Positions 35,525 through 44,275 of a stretch of DNA of 64,000 nucleotides are shown here, one piece after another. Position 1 is the first letter of the stretch. Every line of letters begins with the position of its first letter. The DNA is from an uncultured Tenacibaculum sp. GTDB lineage: Bacteria > Bacteroidota > Bacteroidia > Flavobacteriales > Flavobacteriaceae. Made by a program: the position numbers and the translations under genes. The notes beneath the pieces were generated by a model. It did no database searches and had not been told where the DNA came from. It saw only the letters and a list, made by a program, of their open reading frames with translations. The DNA lies in assembly GCF_947504135.1 (NCBI RefSeq), contig NZ_CANNGG010000001.1:620001-684000 (forward strand). The letters are read 5' to 3'.

Positions 35525-35722
35525 TTACTTATAGTAACCATCAGCTATAACAACTAAATCAATAGATTCGGCTTTCTTAATATATAATATTATTAGCTGC
35601 TTATTTGTTACATTAGTTGAGTCTATTACAGGATAGAATTGGTCTAGTTTTAGATTGTAAAACCAAGCTTTACTGTTGATGATTGCGTTGTTGGAGCTGA
35701 TATTAGTTGCTTTACCATAAAT
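35525..35722 (-). pseudogene. Possible gene remnant in the rpsT-rodA gap
   Basis: The 358-bp gap between rpsT and rodA holds, on the minus strand, 65 open codons reading ...ATNISSNNAIINSKAWFYNLKLD... and ending IDLVVIADGYYK before a stop. The composition looks protein-like (AWFYNLKLDQFYP), but there is no ATG, GTG or TTG at its beginning and an in-frame stop immediately precedes it. I interpret it as the 3' end of a decayed gene; a chance open frame cannot be excluded. Nothing else is seen in the gap besides the rpsT terminator. Confidence 0.25.
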
Positions 35723-35770
35723 TTATCTCTTTGTTGTAACATGAGACAAAGGGAAGGTATTTATATAGTA

Positions 35771-37048
35771 TTACCAATCATACTTTTTATGAGCATCTAA
35801 ACGGATAAAGATGAATAAGAGTAGTGTGAAGCCCCATAACGAAGAACCACCATAGCTAAAAAAAGGTAAAGGGATTCCTACGGTAGGAAATAAACCTATT
35901 ACCATACCTATATTTACAGCAATATGAAAAAAGAATATAGAGGCTACACTGTAACCATATATTCTTGCAAATTTGTTTGTTTGAACTTCTGATAGGTATA
36001 CAATTCTATAAAGAAGAGCCATAAACAAAATAATAACTAAAGAGCTTCCTATAAACCCCCATTCTTCACCTACTGTACTATAGATATAATCGGTGTGTTG
36101 TTCAGGAACAAAATTACCTTGTGTTCTGTCTCCTTGTAAAAAACCTTTTCCAGAAAGACCACCAGAACTAATCGTTTTTTCTGATTGAAAAGAGTTGTAT
36201 CCAATACCTTTATTGTCTTGAACTTTTCCTAATAAAATGTCAAATCTATCTTTTTGATGTTGCTCAAGAACGTTATTGTAGGTGTAACTTATACCTATAA
36301 TAAACAAAGTAGTAAAGAGATATGAACTAAGTATTTTTAATGCGTTAAAACGGAAAAAACGCTTGTCTTTATAAATTCCGTAAAGTGTGGCAAGTGTTAT
36401 AATTAATAAACAAGAAATTAGAACCCATTTAGCCCCAAAAGACACGGTTAAAATAAATAGAATAATGGTTGTTGCTCCGAATAAGATATAGCTTAGTGTA
36501 AGTCCTTCTCTGTTTAACACAAAAAAGAACGCAAAATAAATTAATACTGACCCCATATCAGGTTGTAATGCAATAAAAAATGCGGGTAAAAAAATGAGGA
36601 CAAAGGCTTTTGCTTGATTTTTTAATAATTTAAGGTTGTATTGTCGATCACTCATCAATTTAGCTAAGGCTAAAGCAGTGAAAGCTTTTGCAAATTCAGA
36701 GGGTTGCAGTCCAATTCCTCCAAAATTATACCAAGAGGTTGCTCCATTAATTTTTTTTCCAAAAACCAAAACACCAGCTAGTAGTACTAATGAGACTATA
36801 TATAAAATACTTGCAAATTGTTCATAAAACTTGGAGTTGAAGAACAGAATAAAAATAATCACAGGAACACTCAATCCTATAAAAATAAGTTGTTTTCCAT
36901 ACTTTGTTGAAAAATCAAATAGTTCTCTAGATTCTTCTGTTGAAGATGCGGCATAAATATTCATCCATCCAAAGCCAACTAATATGATGTACAACAATAC
37001 AAGTAGCCAGTCAATTCCTGCAAAAATATTATTTCGTTCTTGTCGCAA
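35771..37048 (-). CDS. rodA: Rod-shape SEDS glycosyltransferase RodA
   Basis: A 425-residue polytopic membrane protein (about ten helices) that polymerises lipid II for lateral wall synthesis with PBP2. The SEDS motifs are ATSWYNFGGIGLQPSEFAK, LQPDMGSVLIY and the C-terminal VGIPLPFFSYGGSSLWGFTLLLF. A ~70-residue periplasmic loop follows FNALKILSSYLF. Its start overlaps the mrdA end by 20 bp. It is the last gene of the mre-mrd operon. Confidence 0.94.
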   Translation of the reverse strand: MRQERNNIFAGIDWLLVLLYIILVGFGWMNIYAASSTEESRELFDFSTKYGKQLIFIGLSVPVIIFILFFNSKFYEQFASILYIVSLVLLAGVLVFGKKINGATSWYNFGGIGLQPSEFAKAFTALALAKLMSDRQYNLKLLKNQAKAFVLIFLPAFFIALQPDMGSVLIYFAFFFVLNREGLTLSYILFGATTIILFILTVSFGAKWVLISCLLIITLATLYGIYKDKRFFRFNALKILSSYLFTTLFIIGISYTYNNVLEQHQKDRFDILLGKVQDNKGIGYNSFQSEKTISSGGLSGKGFLQGDRTQGNFVPEQHTDYIYSTVGEEWGFIGSSLVIILFMALLYRIVYLSEVQTNKFARIYGYSVASIFFFHIAVNIGMVIGLFPTVGIPLPFFSYGGSSLWGFTLLLFIFIRLDAHKKYDW

Positions 37049-38915
37049 TTGTATCTGTTTTTTGGATTAGTAACTGATTATCGTATCGTTCTTGAAGGCT
37101 TAAATTAATCATTCTATCTTCTACATGTTTTCTTGTAACTTCACCTTTTAAATACTTTTCAATTAAAAGACTAGTAATTGGTGCTGCAATTGTAGCTCCG
37201 TATCCTCCATTTTCAACAAAAATGGCAATGGCTATTTTAGGATCGTCTTTAGGAGCAAAAGCAACGAAGATTGAATGATCTATCAACTGAACTTTTTTTC
37301 CATTAACTCTAATAAAGTTTTCAACGGTACCTGTTTTTCCGCACATTTCAATTCCTTCAACTCTACTTCTTCTTGCGGTTCCTTTAATAAACGATTCATG
37401 CATAGCTTCAATAGCTATAGGAAAATGTTGTGGTGCAACTGTTGTATTTCTGCGTGTAGTGTAGGTTGAATCTAAACGAACGTTTCCTGCAATCTTTTTA
37501 ACAATATGAGGGGTGTAATAATAGCCTTTGTTGGCAATTGCAGCAGTCATGTTTGCTAGTTGAATAGGGGTGGTTTCTACTTCACCTTGACCAATAGAAT
37601 TTGAAATAGTGGTTGTTGCTCCCCATCTAAAATCATAACTTCTATCGTAGAATCTTCCATCAGGAATTCGTCCCTTTTGACCAGAAGGTAGGTCATACCC
37701 TAAATAATTTCCTAAACCAAAACTTTTGGCATGTTCACTCCAAGCATCAGTACCAATGGTTGCGTTTTCGTATTTATCGACAATTTTTCTGTAGGTGTTA
37801 GCAAAATACGTGTTACATGATTTAGCAATAGCTGTTTTTAAACGAACAGGACGACCAACAATATTACAGTGACAGCCCATGAATTCGTTTGGTCTTCTAC
37901 CATAACGATAACCATGATTACAGAAAAAACCTGAGTTTTCATCAATTACACCTTCTTGTAGGCCAATTAAACCTGTAAGTATTTTAAAAGGAGATCCTGG
38001 AGCGTACATTGCTTGTAGACCTCTGTCAAAAGTAGGCATATTAATACTGTCTTTAAACAACTTAACTGAATTAGGAGAGCGTTGTCTTCCTACTAACAAG
38101 TTAGGGTCATAAGAAGGAGCTGTAATCAATGCTAAGATCTCACCTGTTTGAGGTTCAAGAGCTACAATGCCGCCTCTTTTTCCTTTCATTAGTAATTCTC
38201 CATATTCTTGTAATTCACTATCAATAGTTAATGTTAGGTCTTTTCCAGGTACCGCTAAAGTGTCATACATTCCACCTTTAAAGGAACCAGTAATTTCATT
38301 TAGGTTGTTTCTTTTATAATACCTCTTACCTTTTATTCCTCTTAACTCTTTTTCGTATTGCTTTTCTACACCTAATTTACCTATTAACTCTCCTTGTTCA
38401 TAGTATTCGCTATTTTTTGCAATATATTCACTGACCTCACTAATAAACCCAAGAACATTGGCAGCAGATTTTACAGGGTAGTTTCTGATAATACGTTTTT
38501 GAATATAAAAGCCTTTGTATTTAGGTAATTTTTCTTGAAGATAAGCGTAGTCTTCTTTGGCTAATTGCTTTAAAAATACAGATGGTAACCATCTTGCGTA
38601 ATTTTCAGCTTTAGAAAATCGCTTCTTAAAATCTTCTTTATCTATTTTTAAAAGACTACAAAACTCTAAAGTATCAAGTGGTTCTACTTCTTTTGGAACA
38701 ATCATCACATCATAAGATAATTGATTTGCGACTAGTAATTTTCCGTTTCTGTCGTATATATAACCTCGTTCAGGGTAATCATACTCAACTTTAATTGTAG
38801 CGCTATGAGTTAGACTGTTTTCACTTCCTTTCATGATTTGTAAGTGAAACAATCTGGAGATATAAATAATTCCGATAAGGGTAATTAAAAATATGAGTAA
38901 AAAACTTCGTTTCAT
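37029..38915 (-). CDS. mrdA: Penicillin-binding protein 2 (elongasome transpeptidase)
   Basis: A 628-residue class B PBP with one N-terminal membrane helix, a PBP dimerisation domain (residues ~45-210, with GYIYDRNGKLLVANQ) and a transpeptidase domain (~245-590). The catalytic SxxK is APGSPFKIL, the SxN motif SCNTY and the KTG motif CGKTGT. It cross-links peptidoglycan along the cell body with RodA. The mrdA start overlaps the mreD stop by 4 bp. Confidence 0.95.
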   Translation of the reverse strand: MKRSFLLIFLITLIGIIYISRLFHLQIMKGSENSLTHSATIKVEYDYPERGYIYDRNGKLLVANQLSYDVMIVPKEVEPLDTLEFCSLLKIDKEDFKKRFSKAENYARWLPSVFLKQLAKEDYAYLQEKLPKYKGFYIQKRIIRNYPVKSAANVLGFISEVSEYIAKNSEYYEQGELIGKLGVEKQYEKELRGIKGKRYYKRNNLNEITGSFKGGMYDTLAVPGKDLTLTIDSELQEYGELLMKGKRGGIVALEPQTGEILALITAPSYDPNLLVGRQRSPNSVKLFKDSINMPTFDRGLQAMYAPGSPFKILTGLIGLQEGVIDENSGFFCNHGYRYGRRPNEFMGCHCNIVGRPVRLKTAIAKSCNTYFANTYRKIVDKYENATIGTDAWSEHAKSFGLGNYLGYDLPSGQKGRIPDGRFYDRSYDFRWGATTTISNSIGQGEVETTPIQLANMTAAIANKGYYYTPHIVKKIAGNVRLDSTYTTRRNTTVAPQHFPIAIEAMHESFIKGTARRSRVEGIEMCGKTGTVENFIRVNGKKVQLIDHSIFVAFAPKDDPKIAIAIFVENGGYGATIAAPITSLLIEKYLKGEVTRKHVEDRMINLSLQERYDNQLLIQKTDTIATRTK

Positions 38916-39418
38916 GTCAGCTTTTTCCTAAATATAAAACTTCCTAAAAAATACAAGAGTAACGTAAAAACACTAGAAAATAGTGTGTTGATAAGCACGT
39001 TAGTGAAATTGTAAAAGCTAAAGTTAGTTAAACTAAACAAGATAAAATGATGAATAAGTGTTAAAATAGCAGTGTAGTTAAACACCTTATCAAAAGATTC
39101 GTGTCTTAAGTTAAAAAGTTGATAGTCTGTAGTAGTTTTTTTAAAGATGATTTTGAATAAAAATATTCTAATGTAAGCTATAAACAAAGTAGCAAAAGTA
39201 TGTATACCTCCAGAGTCAGAAAATGCATCTACCGAAAGTCCTAATAAAAAAGCTGTAATTAGAATAGGAAAACGATTTTCTTTTATAGGATATAGAAAGA
39301 TAAATACAATGTATATATAAGGGTTTACATATCCTAAAAATAAAATATTGTTAAGAACAAGTACTTGTAGTAACAAGAGAAAAACAAATAAAAGTATTAA
39401 GTAAATAGTTCTATTCAT
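38912..39418 (-). CDS. mreD: Rod shape-determining protein MreD
   Basis: A 168-residue hydrophobic inner-membrane protein with about five or six helices. Its sequence is poorly conserved; the call relies on topology and on its position between mreC and mrdA, with overlaps at both ends (8 bp with mreC, 4 bp with mrdA). It is part of the MreBCD elongation complex. Confidence 0.88.
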   Translation of the reverse strand: MNRTIYLILLFVFLLLLQVLVLNNILFLGYVNPYIYIVFIFLYPIKENRFPILITAFLLGLSVDAFSDSGGIHTFATLFIAYIRIFLFKIIFKKTTTDYQLFNLRHESFDKVFNYTAILTLIHHFILFSLTNFSFYNFTNVLINTLFSSVFTLLLYFLGSFIFRKKLT

Positions 39419-40238
39419 TATTGTTTTCTAAATTTTTAATTTCTTCTTTATGAAGATTTGTTACAACATAAATGTACCCTAAGTTAGACATGTCGTTAAA
39501 AAGTTTAATGTCAATACTGTTAACGGCAGATAATTCTTTAGGAGTTTTTATGATAGTGCCAATAGGGATTCCTTCAGGGAAAATAGTAGATCTACCTCCT
39601 GTAATAATTGTGTCACCTACTTGAAATACTGCTTGACGAGGAATATCAGTTAACTGAACAATATTATAATCTTCACCATTCCAAACTAATGTTCCGTAAT
39701 GATGATTGTTTTTAAACTTAGCATTAATGTTACTTTTAGAGTTTAAAATAGATTGTACTCTAGCAAAATTATTAGATACATTATCAGTAATTCCAATAAT
39801 ACCTTTACTGTTAATTACAGCCATTTCTTTTGCAACGTTGTCGTTTTTTCCTCTGTTAATTGTTATAAAATTATCCGTTTTACTATAGGAGTTCTTGATG
39901 ATTTTTCCAGAAGTGTAAATGTAATCAGGATTCAATTTAACTGTGTCAATAGCCTGATGACTCGAAATACTGTCAAAATAACTGTTAAGTCTTTCTAATT
40001 TATTTTTTAGAGATAGGTTTTCTTCAACTAAAACTGAATTTTTCTCTTTTAGGCTAAGGTAATCCGATAAATTAGATGATTTTTGATATAATCCACCAGT
40101 AATAAAATTAGTAGAACTAATAAATTTACTTTTATGAAAAGAGTGGTTGTTAATGATTAATGCAACAGCTATAATTTCTAGAAATAGAAAAAATAAGAAG
40201 AACTTATACTTCTGAAAGAAATAAATAAGCTGTTGCAT
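39411..40238 (-). CDS. mreC: Rod shape-determining protein MreC
   Basis: A 275-residue bitopic protein with an N-terminal membrane helix (residues ~10-30), a coiled coil (SLKEKNSVLVEENLSLKNKLERLNSYF, ~55-90), and a periplasmic beta-rich domain with the family segment NFITINRGKNDNVAKEMAVINSKGIIGI and DTIITGGRSTIFPEGIPIG. It scaffolds PBP2/RodA to MreB. It follows mreB by 16 bp. Confidence 0.93.
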   Translation of the reverse strand: MQQLIYFFQKYKFFLFFLFLEIIAVALIINNHSFHKSKFISSTNFITGGLYQKSSNLSDYLSLKEKNSVLVEENLSLKNKLERLNSYFDSISSHQAIDTVKLNPDYIYTSGKIIKNSYSKTDNFITINRGKNDNVAKEMAVINSKGIIGITDNVSNNFARVQSILNSKSNINAKFKNNHHYGTLVWNGEDYNIVQLTDIPRQAVFQVGDTIITGGRSTIFPEGIPIGTIIKTPKELSAVNSIDIKLFNDMSNLGYIYVVTNLHKEEIKNLENNNE

Positions 40239-40254
40239 AAATAATCATTCAATT

Positions 40255-41283
40255 TTATTTGATTAATACTGTTTTGTATTTCTCTAGGTTTTTTAACGCA
40301 ATACCAGTACCACGTACAACCGCACGTAACGGATCCTCTGCAACGTATACAGGTAAATCTGTTTTTCTAGACAAACGCTTGTCTAAACCTCTTAGCATAG
40401 AACCTCCACCAGCAAGATAAATACCAGTGTTATAAATATCGGCAGCTAATTCAGGCGGAGTTTTAGACAATGTTTCCATTACAGCATCTTCGATACGTAG
40501 AATAGACTTGTCTAAAGCTTTAGCAATCTCACGGTATGAAACTTGTACTTGCTTAGGTTTTCCACTTAATAAGTCACGACCTTGCACCATCATATCTTCA
40601 GGTGGATTGTCTAAATCTTCAGTAGCAGAGCCTATTTGTAGTTTTATTTTTTCAGCGGTAGTTTCTCCAACATATAAGTTGTGTTGGGTACGCATGTAGT
40701 ACATAATGTCGCTAGTGAATAAATCTCCAGCTACTTTTACTGATTGATCACATACAATGCCAGCCAATGCTATAACAGCAATTTCTGTAGTACCACCACC
40801 TATATCAATAATCATGTTTCCTTTAGGTTCCATTATGTCTACACCAACACCAATAGCAGCAGCCATAGGTTCAAAGATTAAATAGATTTCTTTGGCGTTC
40901 ATGTGACGACCAGAATCGATTACCGCTCGTTTTTCTACTTCAGTAATTCCTGAAGGAATACAAATCACCATACGTAATGATGGTGGAAAAAGCCTCTTTT
41001 TGATAGCAGGAATTTGTTTTACAAATTCCTTAATCATTTCTTCAGAAGCTTGAAAATCTGCTATGACACCGTCTTTTAACGGACGGATGGTTTTGATATT
41101 TTCATGGGTTTTTCCTTGCATTCTACTTGCTTCATGACCCGTTGCAATAATTTTACCAGTTAGCCTATTACGAGCAACAATAGAAGGGTTATCTATAACA
41201 ACCTTACCATTGTGAATTATAAGTGTATTGGCAGTACCTAAATCTACTGCAATATCTTCTGTCATGAAATCGAAAAAACCCAT
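40255..41283 (-). CDS. mreB: Actin-like rod shape protein MreB
   Basis: A 342-residue cytoplasmic actin homologue. The phosphate-1 loop is DLGTANTLIIH, the phosphate-2 loop IDIGGGTTEIAVI and the adenosine loop LAGGGSMLRGLDKRL. Filaments under the inner membrane direct lateral wall synthesis. It is the first gene of the mreBCD-mrdA-rodA operon. The 81-bp gap to purH shows no terminator, so read-through from purH is possible. Confidence 0.97.
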   Translation of the reverse strand: MGFFDFMTEDIAVDLGTANTLIIHNGKVVIDNPSIVARNRLTGKIIATGHEASRMQGKTHENIKTIRPLKDGVIADFQASEEMIKEFVKQIPAIKKRLFPPSLRMVICIPSGITEVEKRAVIDSGRHMNAKEIYLIFEPMAAAIGVGVDIMEPKGNMIIDIGGGTTEIAVIALAGIVCDQSVKVAGDLFTSDIMYYMRTQHNLYVGETTAEKIKLQIGSATEDLDNPPEDMMVQGRDLLSGKPKQVQVSYREIAKALDKSILRIEDAVMETLSKTPPELAADIYNTGIYLAGGGSMLRGLDKRLSRKTDLPVYVAEDPLRAVVRGTGIALKNLEKYKTVLIK

Positions 41284-41364
41284 AAAGATTTCGTTATTTA
41301 TATTTATTTTAATGTATTCTCACAAATCTAATAAAAATCTGTGGGTAATTTACATTGAATATGC

Positions 41365-42891
41365 TTAATGTTTAAAATGTCTAGTTCCAGTAAAAACCAT
41401 TGCTACACCGTTGTCGTTACAATAATCGATACTTAACTGATCTTTGATAGAACCTCCTGGTTGAATTACACTTTTTATTCCTGCTTTATCTGCTATTTCT
41501 ACACAGTCTGGGAATGGGAAAAATGCATCACTAGCCATAACAGCTCCGTTTAAATCGAAGTTAAAACTTGTTGCCTTTTCAATGGCTTGTCTTAAAGCAT
41601 CAACTCTACTTGTTTGACCAGTACCTCCAGCTAATAATTGCTTATCTTTTACTAAGATAATTGTGTTAGATTTTGTGTTTTTACATAACTTAGATGCAAA
41701 TAACAAGTCCTCTAACTCACTTTCTGATGGTTTATTGTTGGTAGGGTACGATAAATCTTCTAATTTATCGGTAATGTAGTCTTTATCTTGAACTAACACC
41801 CCGTTTAAAGCAGTTCTAACTGTTTGTTTTGGCAATGCTATTTCTTTTTGAACTAAGATTACTCTGTTCTTTTTACCTTTTAAAATTTCTAAAGCATCAG
41901 CATCGTAAGCAGGTGCGATAACAACCTCACAGAATAATTTGTGAATTTCATCTGCAGTAGCTTTGTCAATTTTTGTGTTTGCAATTAAGATTCCTCCAAA
42001 TGCAGAAACAGGGTCACCTGCTAAGGCATCAACATAAGCTTGGTGAATTGTTTTACGCTGTGCAAAACCACAAGCATTGTTGTGTTTTAAAATAGCAAAT
42101 GTAGGATCTTCGCCTTTGAATTCTTCAATCAAGTTTACAGCAGCATCAACATCTAATAAGTTGTTATAGCTTAATTCTTTTCCGTGTAACTTATCAAACA
42201 TCGCGTCTAAATCGCCAAAGAAAAATCCTTTTTGATGCGGATTTTCTCCATAGCGCAACACTTTTGAAGTTGTTTCGCTAGCTTTATAAACAATTTCGTC
42301 TTCGTTAAAATAGTTGAAGATAGCGGTATCGTAGTGCGAAGAAATATTAAAGGCTTTTGCAGCAAACTTTTTTCTGTCGCTTAACGTTGTATTTCCGTTA
42401 TTTTCAGAAATAATGTTTAAAAACTCTCCGTATTGTTCCATTGAAGAAACAATTACAGTGTCTTTAAAGTTTTTAGCAGCTGCACGGATTAATGAAATTC
42501 CTCCGATATCAATTTTTTCAATAATATCTTGTTCAGGAGCACCAGAAGCTACTGTTTTTTCAAAAGGATATAAATCTACAATCACTAAATCTAACTGCGG
42601 AATGTTGTATTCTTCCATTTCAGAAACATCACCGTCATGGTCTTGTCTGTTTAAAATACCACCAAAAACTTTTGGGTGTAATGTTTTAACACGACCTCCT
42701 AAAATTGAAGGGTACGAAGTAACGTCTTCTACAGGTACAACATCAACCCCTAAGTCGTTGATGAATTTCTCTGTACCACCAGTAGAGTAGATAGTAACAC
42801 CTAGTTCGTTAAGTTTTTTTACGATAAGCTCTAAACCGTCTTTATGAAAAACGGAAATTAATGCTGATTTAATAGTTTTTGTATTGTCCAT
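41365..42891 (-). CDS. purH: Bifunctional AICAR transformylase/IMP cyclohydrolase
   Basis: A 508-residue cytoplasmic enzyme performing the last two steps of de novo IMP synthesis. The N-terminal cyclohydrolase (MGS-like) domain has STGGTEKFINDLGV and RVKTLHPKVFGGIL. The C-terminal transformylase has LRYGENPHQKGFFFG, the KHNNACGFA segment (Lys-His catalytic pair), and the terminal GVAMVFTGTRHFKH. It is a full-length family member. Confidence 0.97.
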   Translation of the reverse strand: MDNTKTIKSALISVFHKDGLELIVKKLNELGVTIYSTGGTEKFINDLGVDVVPVEDVTSYPSILGGRVKTLHPKVFGGILNRQDHDGDVSEMEEYNIPQLDLVIVDLYPFEKTVASGAPEQDIIEKIDIGGISLIRAAAKNFKDTVIVSSMEQYGEFLNIISENNGNTTLSDRKKFAAKAFNISSHYDTAIFNYFNEDEIVYKASETTSKVLRYGENPHQKGFFFGDLDAMFDKLHGKELSYNNLLDVDAAVNLIEEFKGEDPTFAILKHNNACGFAQRKTIHQAYVDALAGDPVSAFGGILIANTKIDKATADEIHKLFCEVVIAPAYDADALEILKGKKNRVILVQKEIALPKQTVRTALNGVLVQDKDYITDKLEDLSYPTNNKPSESELEDLLFASKLCKNTKSNTIILVKDKQLLAGGTGQTSRVDALRQAIEKATSFNFDLNGAVMASDAFFPFPDCVEIADKAGIKSVIQPGGSIKDQLSIDYCNDNGVAMVFTGTRHFKH

Positions 42892-42967
42892 TATTGTTGT
42901 GTTGTTAAGCTTGCAAAGCTAGTAAAACCCTAGGGCTTACACAATAAAATTTTAAGTTTTGAAAAGT

Positions 42968-43002
42968 AAAAAACGCCACCAAAATTATTTTTTCTGGTGG
43001 CG
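42968..43002 (-). terminator. Terminator of the 41-codon small ORF
   Basis: Minus strand: stem CGCCACCA/TGGTGGCG (42974-43002) with a 13-nt A-rich loop, then TTTTTT. On the plus strand there is no T run, so it serves only the minus-strand transcript. Confidence 0.85.
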
Positions 43003-43034
43003 CTTTCATACAACAAATATGAAAAAAGAAAATA

Positions 43035-43160
43035 TTACTCTGCAGTTTCTAAAAAGTTACGAAACCAAGTAGTAAATTTTTCTAGTAAAGATTGTTGAGA
43101 TGCTGAACGAGCATTAGCATTACCTAACGCTGCATAAGAAGGATGTTCTCTATTGCTCAT
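43035..43160 (-). CDS. 41-residue small protein with its own promoter and terminator
   Basis: The ORF starts at the ATG at 43158-43160 and stops at 43035-43037: MSNREHPSYAALGNANARSA, then SQQSLLEKFTTWFRNFLETAE. The C-terminal half forms an amphipathic helix with FTTWFRNFL on one face, suggesting membrane-surface binding. It is unrecognised. Support comes from the setting: a promoter TTTG-N20-TTTATTTG (43200-43231) upstream and a strong terminator (42968-43002) downstream, with nothing else in the 356-bp gap between purH and the GAF gene. Alternatively the unit is a small RNA and the ORF is fortuitous. Confidence 0.55.
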   Translation of the reverse strand: MSNREHPSYAALGNANARSASQQSLLEKFTTWFRNFLETAE

Positions 43161-43199
43161 AATTAAGGGGATTAAATGGGGTTTACTATAATAACGTAT

Positions 43200-43231
43200 C
43201 AAATAAAATAAAAAAAATACTAATAATCAAA
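43200..43231 (-). promoter_or_regulatory. Promoter of the 41-codon small ORF
   Basis: Minus strand: TTTG (43228-43231), 20 bp, TTTATTTG (43200-43207; seven of eight consensus positions). The start codon lies about 40 bp downstream. Confidence 0.6.
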
Positions 43232-43246
43232 TGATTATCTAAAAAA

Positions 43247-43699
43247 TTAGATAAAACTTGCTACTTTACTACATACATACTCTAATAAAACCTCGTCTTC
43301 TGGGGTAAATGGGTTAATAGTATGAGAATCAATATCTATTTGACCAATGTTTTCTCCGTTTACAAAAATTGGAATTACAATTTCTGATTTCACCTTCCAT
43401 CCGCAAGAGATATAGTTGTCTTGTTCGCTAACATTTTGAACTACAAAATTTTCATTGCTAACAGCAACTTGACCACAAATTCCTTTTCCGAAAGGGATAA
43501 TTGTATGATCTGTTGGCTCTCCATTAAATTGTGCTAGCTTTAGTTCTTCTTTATCTCCGTTTCTAAAGTAAAAACCAACCCAATCGTAGTAAGCAATTTC
43601 CGAAGCTAAATAATCGCAGATTTGTTGTAGTTTTTCTTCTTTTGAAGAAGTATTATTAACTATTGTGTCAATATTATTTTTTAATTCTTGTAAATTCAT
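43247..43699 (-). CDS. GAF-domain protein related to free methionine-(R)-sulfoxide reductase
   Basis: A 150-residue single GAF domain with YDWVGFYFRNG, IIPFGKGICGQVA, YISCGWKVKSEIVIPIF and GQIDIDSHTINPFTPED, all closely matching the fRMsr family. Two of the three cysteines used by characterised fRMsr enzymes are visible, one in GKGICG and one in YISCGW; the first, normally just before the IPFG segment, is replaced here (PTDHTIIPFG). Catalysis by the remaining pair is plausible, but pure ligand binding is also possible. Monocistronic. Confidence 0.78.
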   Translation of the reverse strand: MNLQELKNNIDTIVNNTSSKEEKLQQICDYLASEIAYYDWVGFYFRNGDKEELKLAQFNGEPTDHTIIPFGKGICGQVAVSNENFVVQNVSEQDNYISCGWKVKSEIVIPIFVNGENIGQIDIDSHTINPFTPEDEVLLEYVCSKVASFI

Positions 43700-43793
43700 T
43701 GTTTGTGTTTCTTATCTTGTTCGTAAAGAGAGTTTAAAGCTTACAAAAATAGTTGTATGAATTGTGATAAAAAATAGATATTTTTAAATTTTG

Positions 43794-43801
43794 TACCTTT
43801 G
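43794..43801 (+). promoter_or_regulatory. -7 box of the copper-cluster first gene
   Basis: TACCTTTG, a perfect TAnnTTTG, lies six bases before the ATG at 43808, implying a leader of only a few bases. No -33 box at normal spacing. Confidence 0.5.
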
Positions 43802-43807
43802 CTGAGC

Positions 43808-44218
43808 ATGAATAAATATATTTCTAAAATAGCAGCAATATTCTTAGCACTAGTTGTATTACTATCTACATTCTCTTTTAATGTAGAAAAGCATTTTTGT
43901 GGTGATTTTTTAGTAGCAATTTCTTATGTAGGAAATGTAGCTAGTTGTGATGATGTAGAAGAGGACGGCTGCGAGAGTAAAACAATAGAACCATCGTGTT
44001 GTAAAGACGATGTAGAGCTTATAAAAGGGCAAACTCAAATTCAAAAATCGTCTGTAGAAAAAATAACCTTTATAAAGGTTGCTACAGCGGTGACTTCATA
44101 TGTTTTTAACAGTCTGTTATTTCAAGACTTAGAAAAACAAATTATTCCACATAAACAGTATGTACCACCTAAGTTATTTTTTGACAGACAGGTGCTTCAC
44201 GAAGTCTTTATCATATGA
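43808..44218 (+). CDS. HYC_CC_PP-family Cys-rich exported protein
   Basis: A 136-residue exported protein with signal peptide MNKYISKIAAIFLALVVLLSTFSF. It carries the motif set after which this flavobacterial family is named: an aromatic-Cys HFCGDF near the N-terminus of the mature part, a CC pair in EPSCCKDD, and a proline pair in YVPPKLFF. The cysteines and nearby His/Asp suggest metal binding in the periplasm. The start is the ATG at 43808, as the upstream TTG lies inside the -7 box. It is followed by a TonB receptor and a heavy-metal-associated protein, which supports a copper role. Confidence 0.75.
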   Translation: MNKYISKIAAIFLALVVLLSTFSFNVEKHFCGDFLVAISYVGNVASCDDVEEDGCESKTIEPSCCKDDVELIKGQTQIQKSSVEKITFIKVATAVTSYVFNSLLFQDLEKQIIPHKQYVPPKLFFDRQVLHEVFII

Positions 44219-44221
44219 TTT

Positions 44222-44250
44222 ACAATTCTTACTAAAAAAATAAGAATTGT
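44222..44250. repeat. Intercistronic inverted repeat before the TonB receptor
   Basis: Perfect 10-bp arms ACAATTCTTA (44222-44231) and TAAGAATTGT (44241-44250) surround an A-rich 9-nt loop. No T run follows, so it is more likely an mRNA stem or protein-binding site between cistrons than a terminator. Confidence 0.6.
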
Positions 44251-44275
44251 ATAATATAGTATGATGAAATAAATA

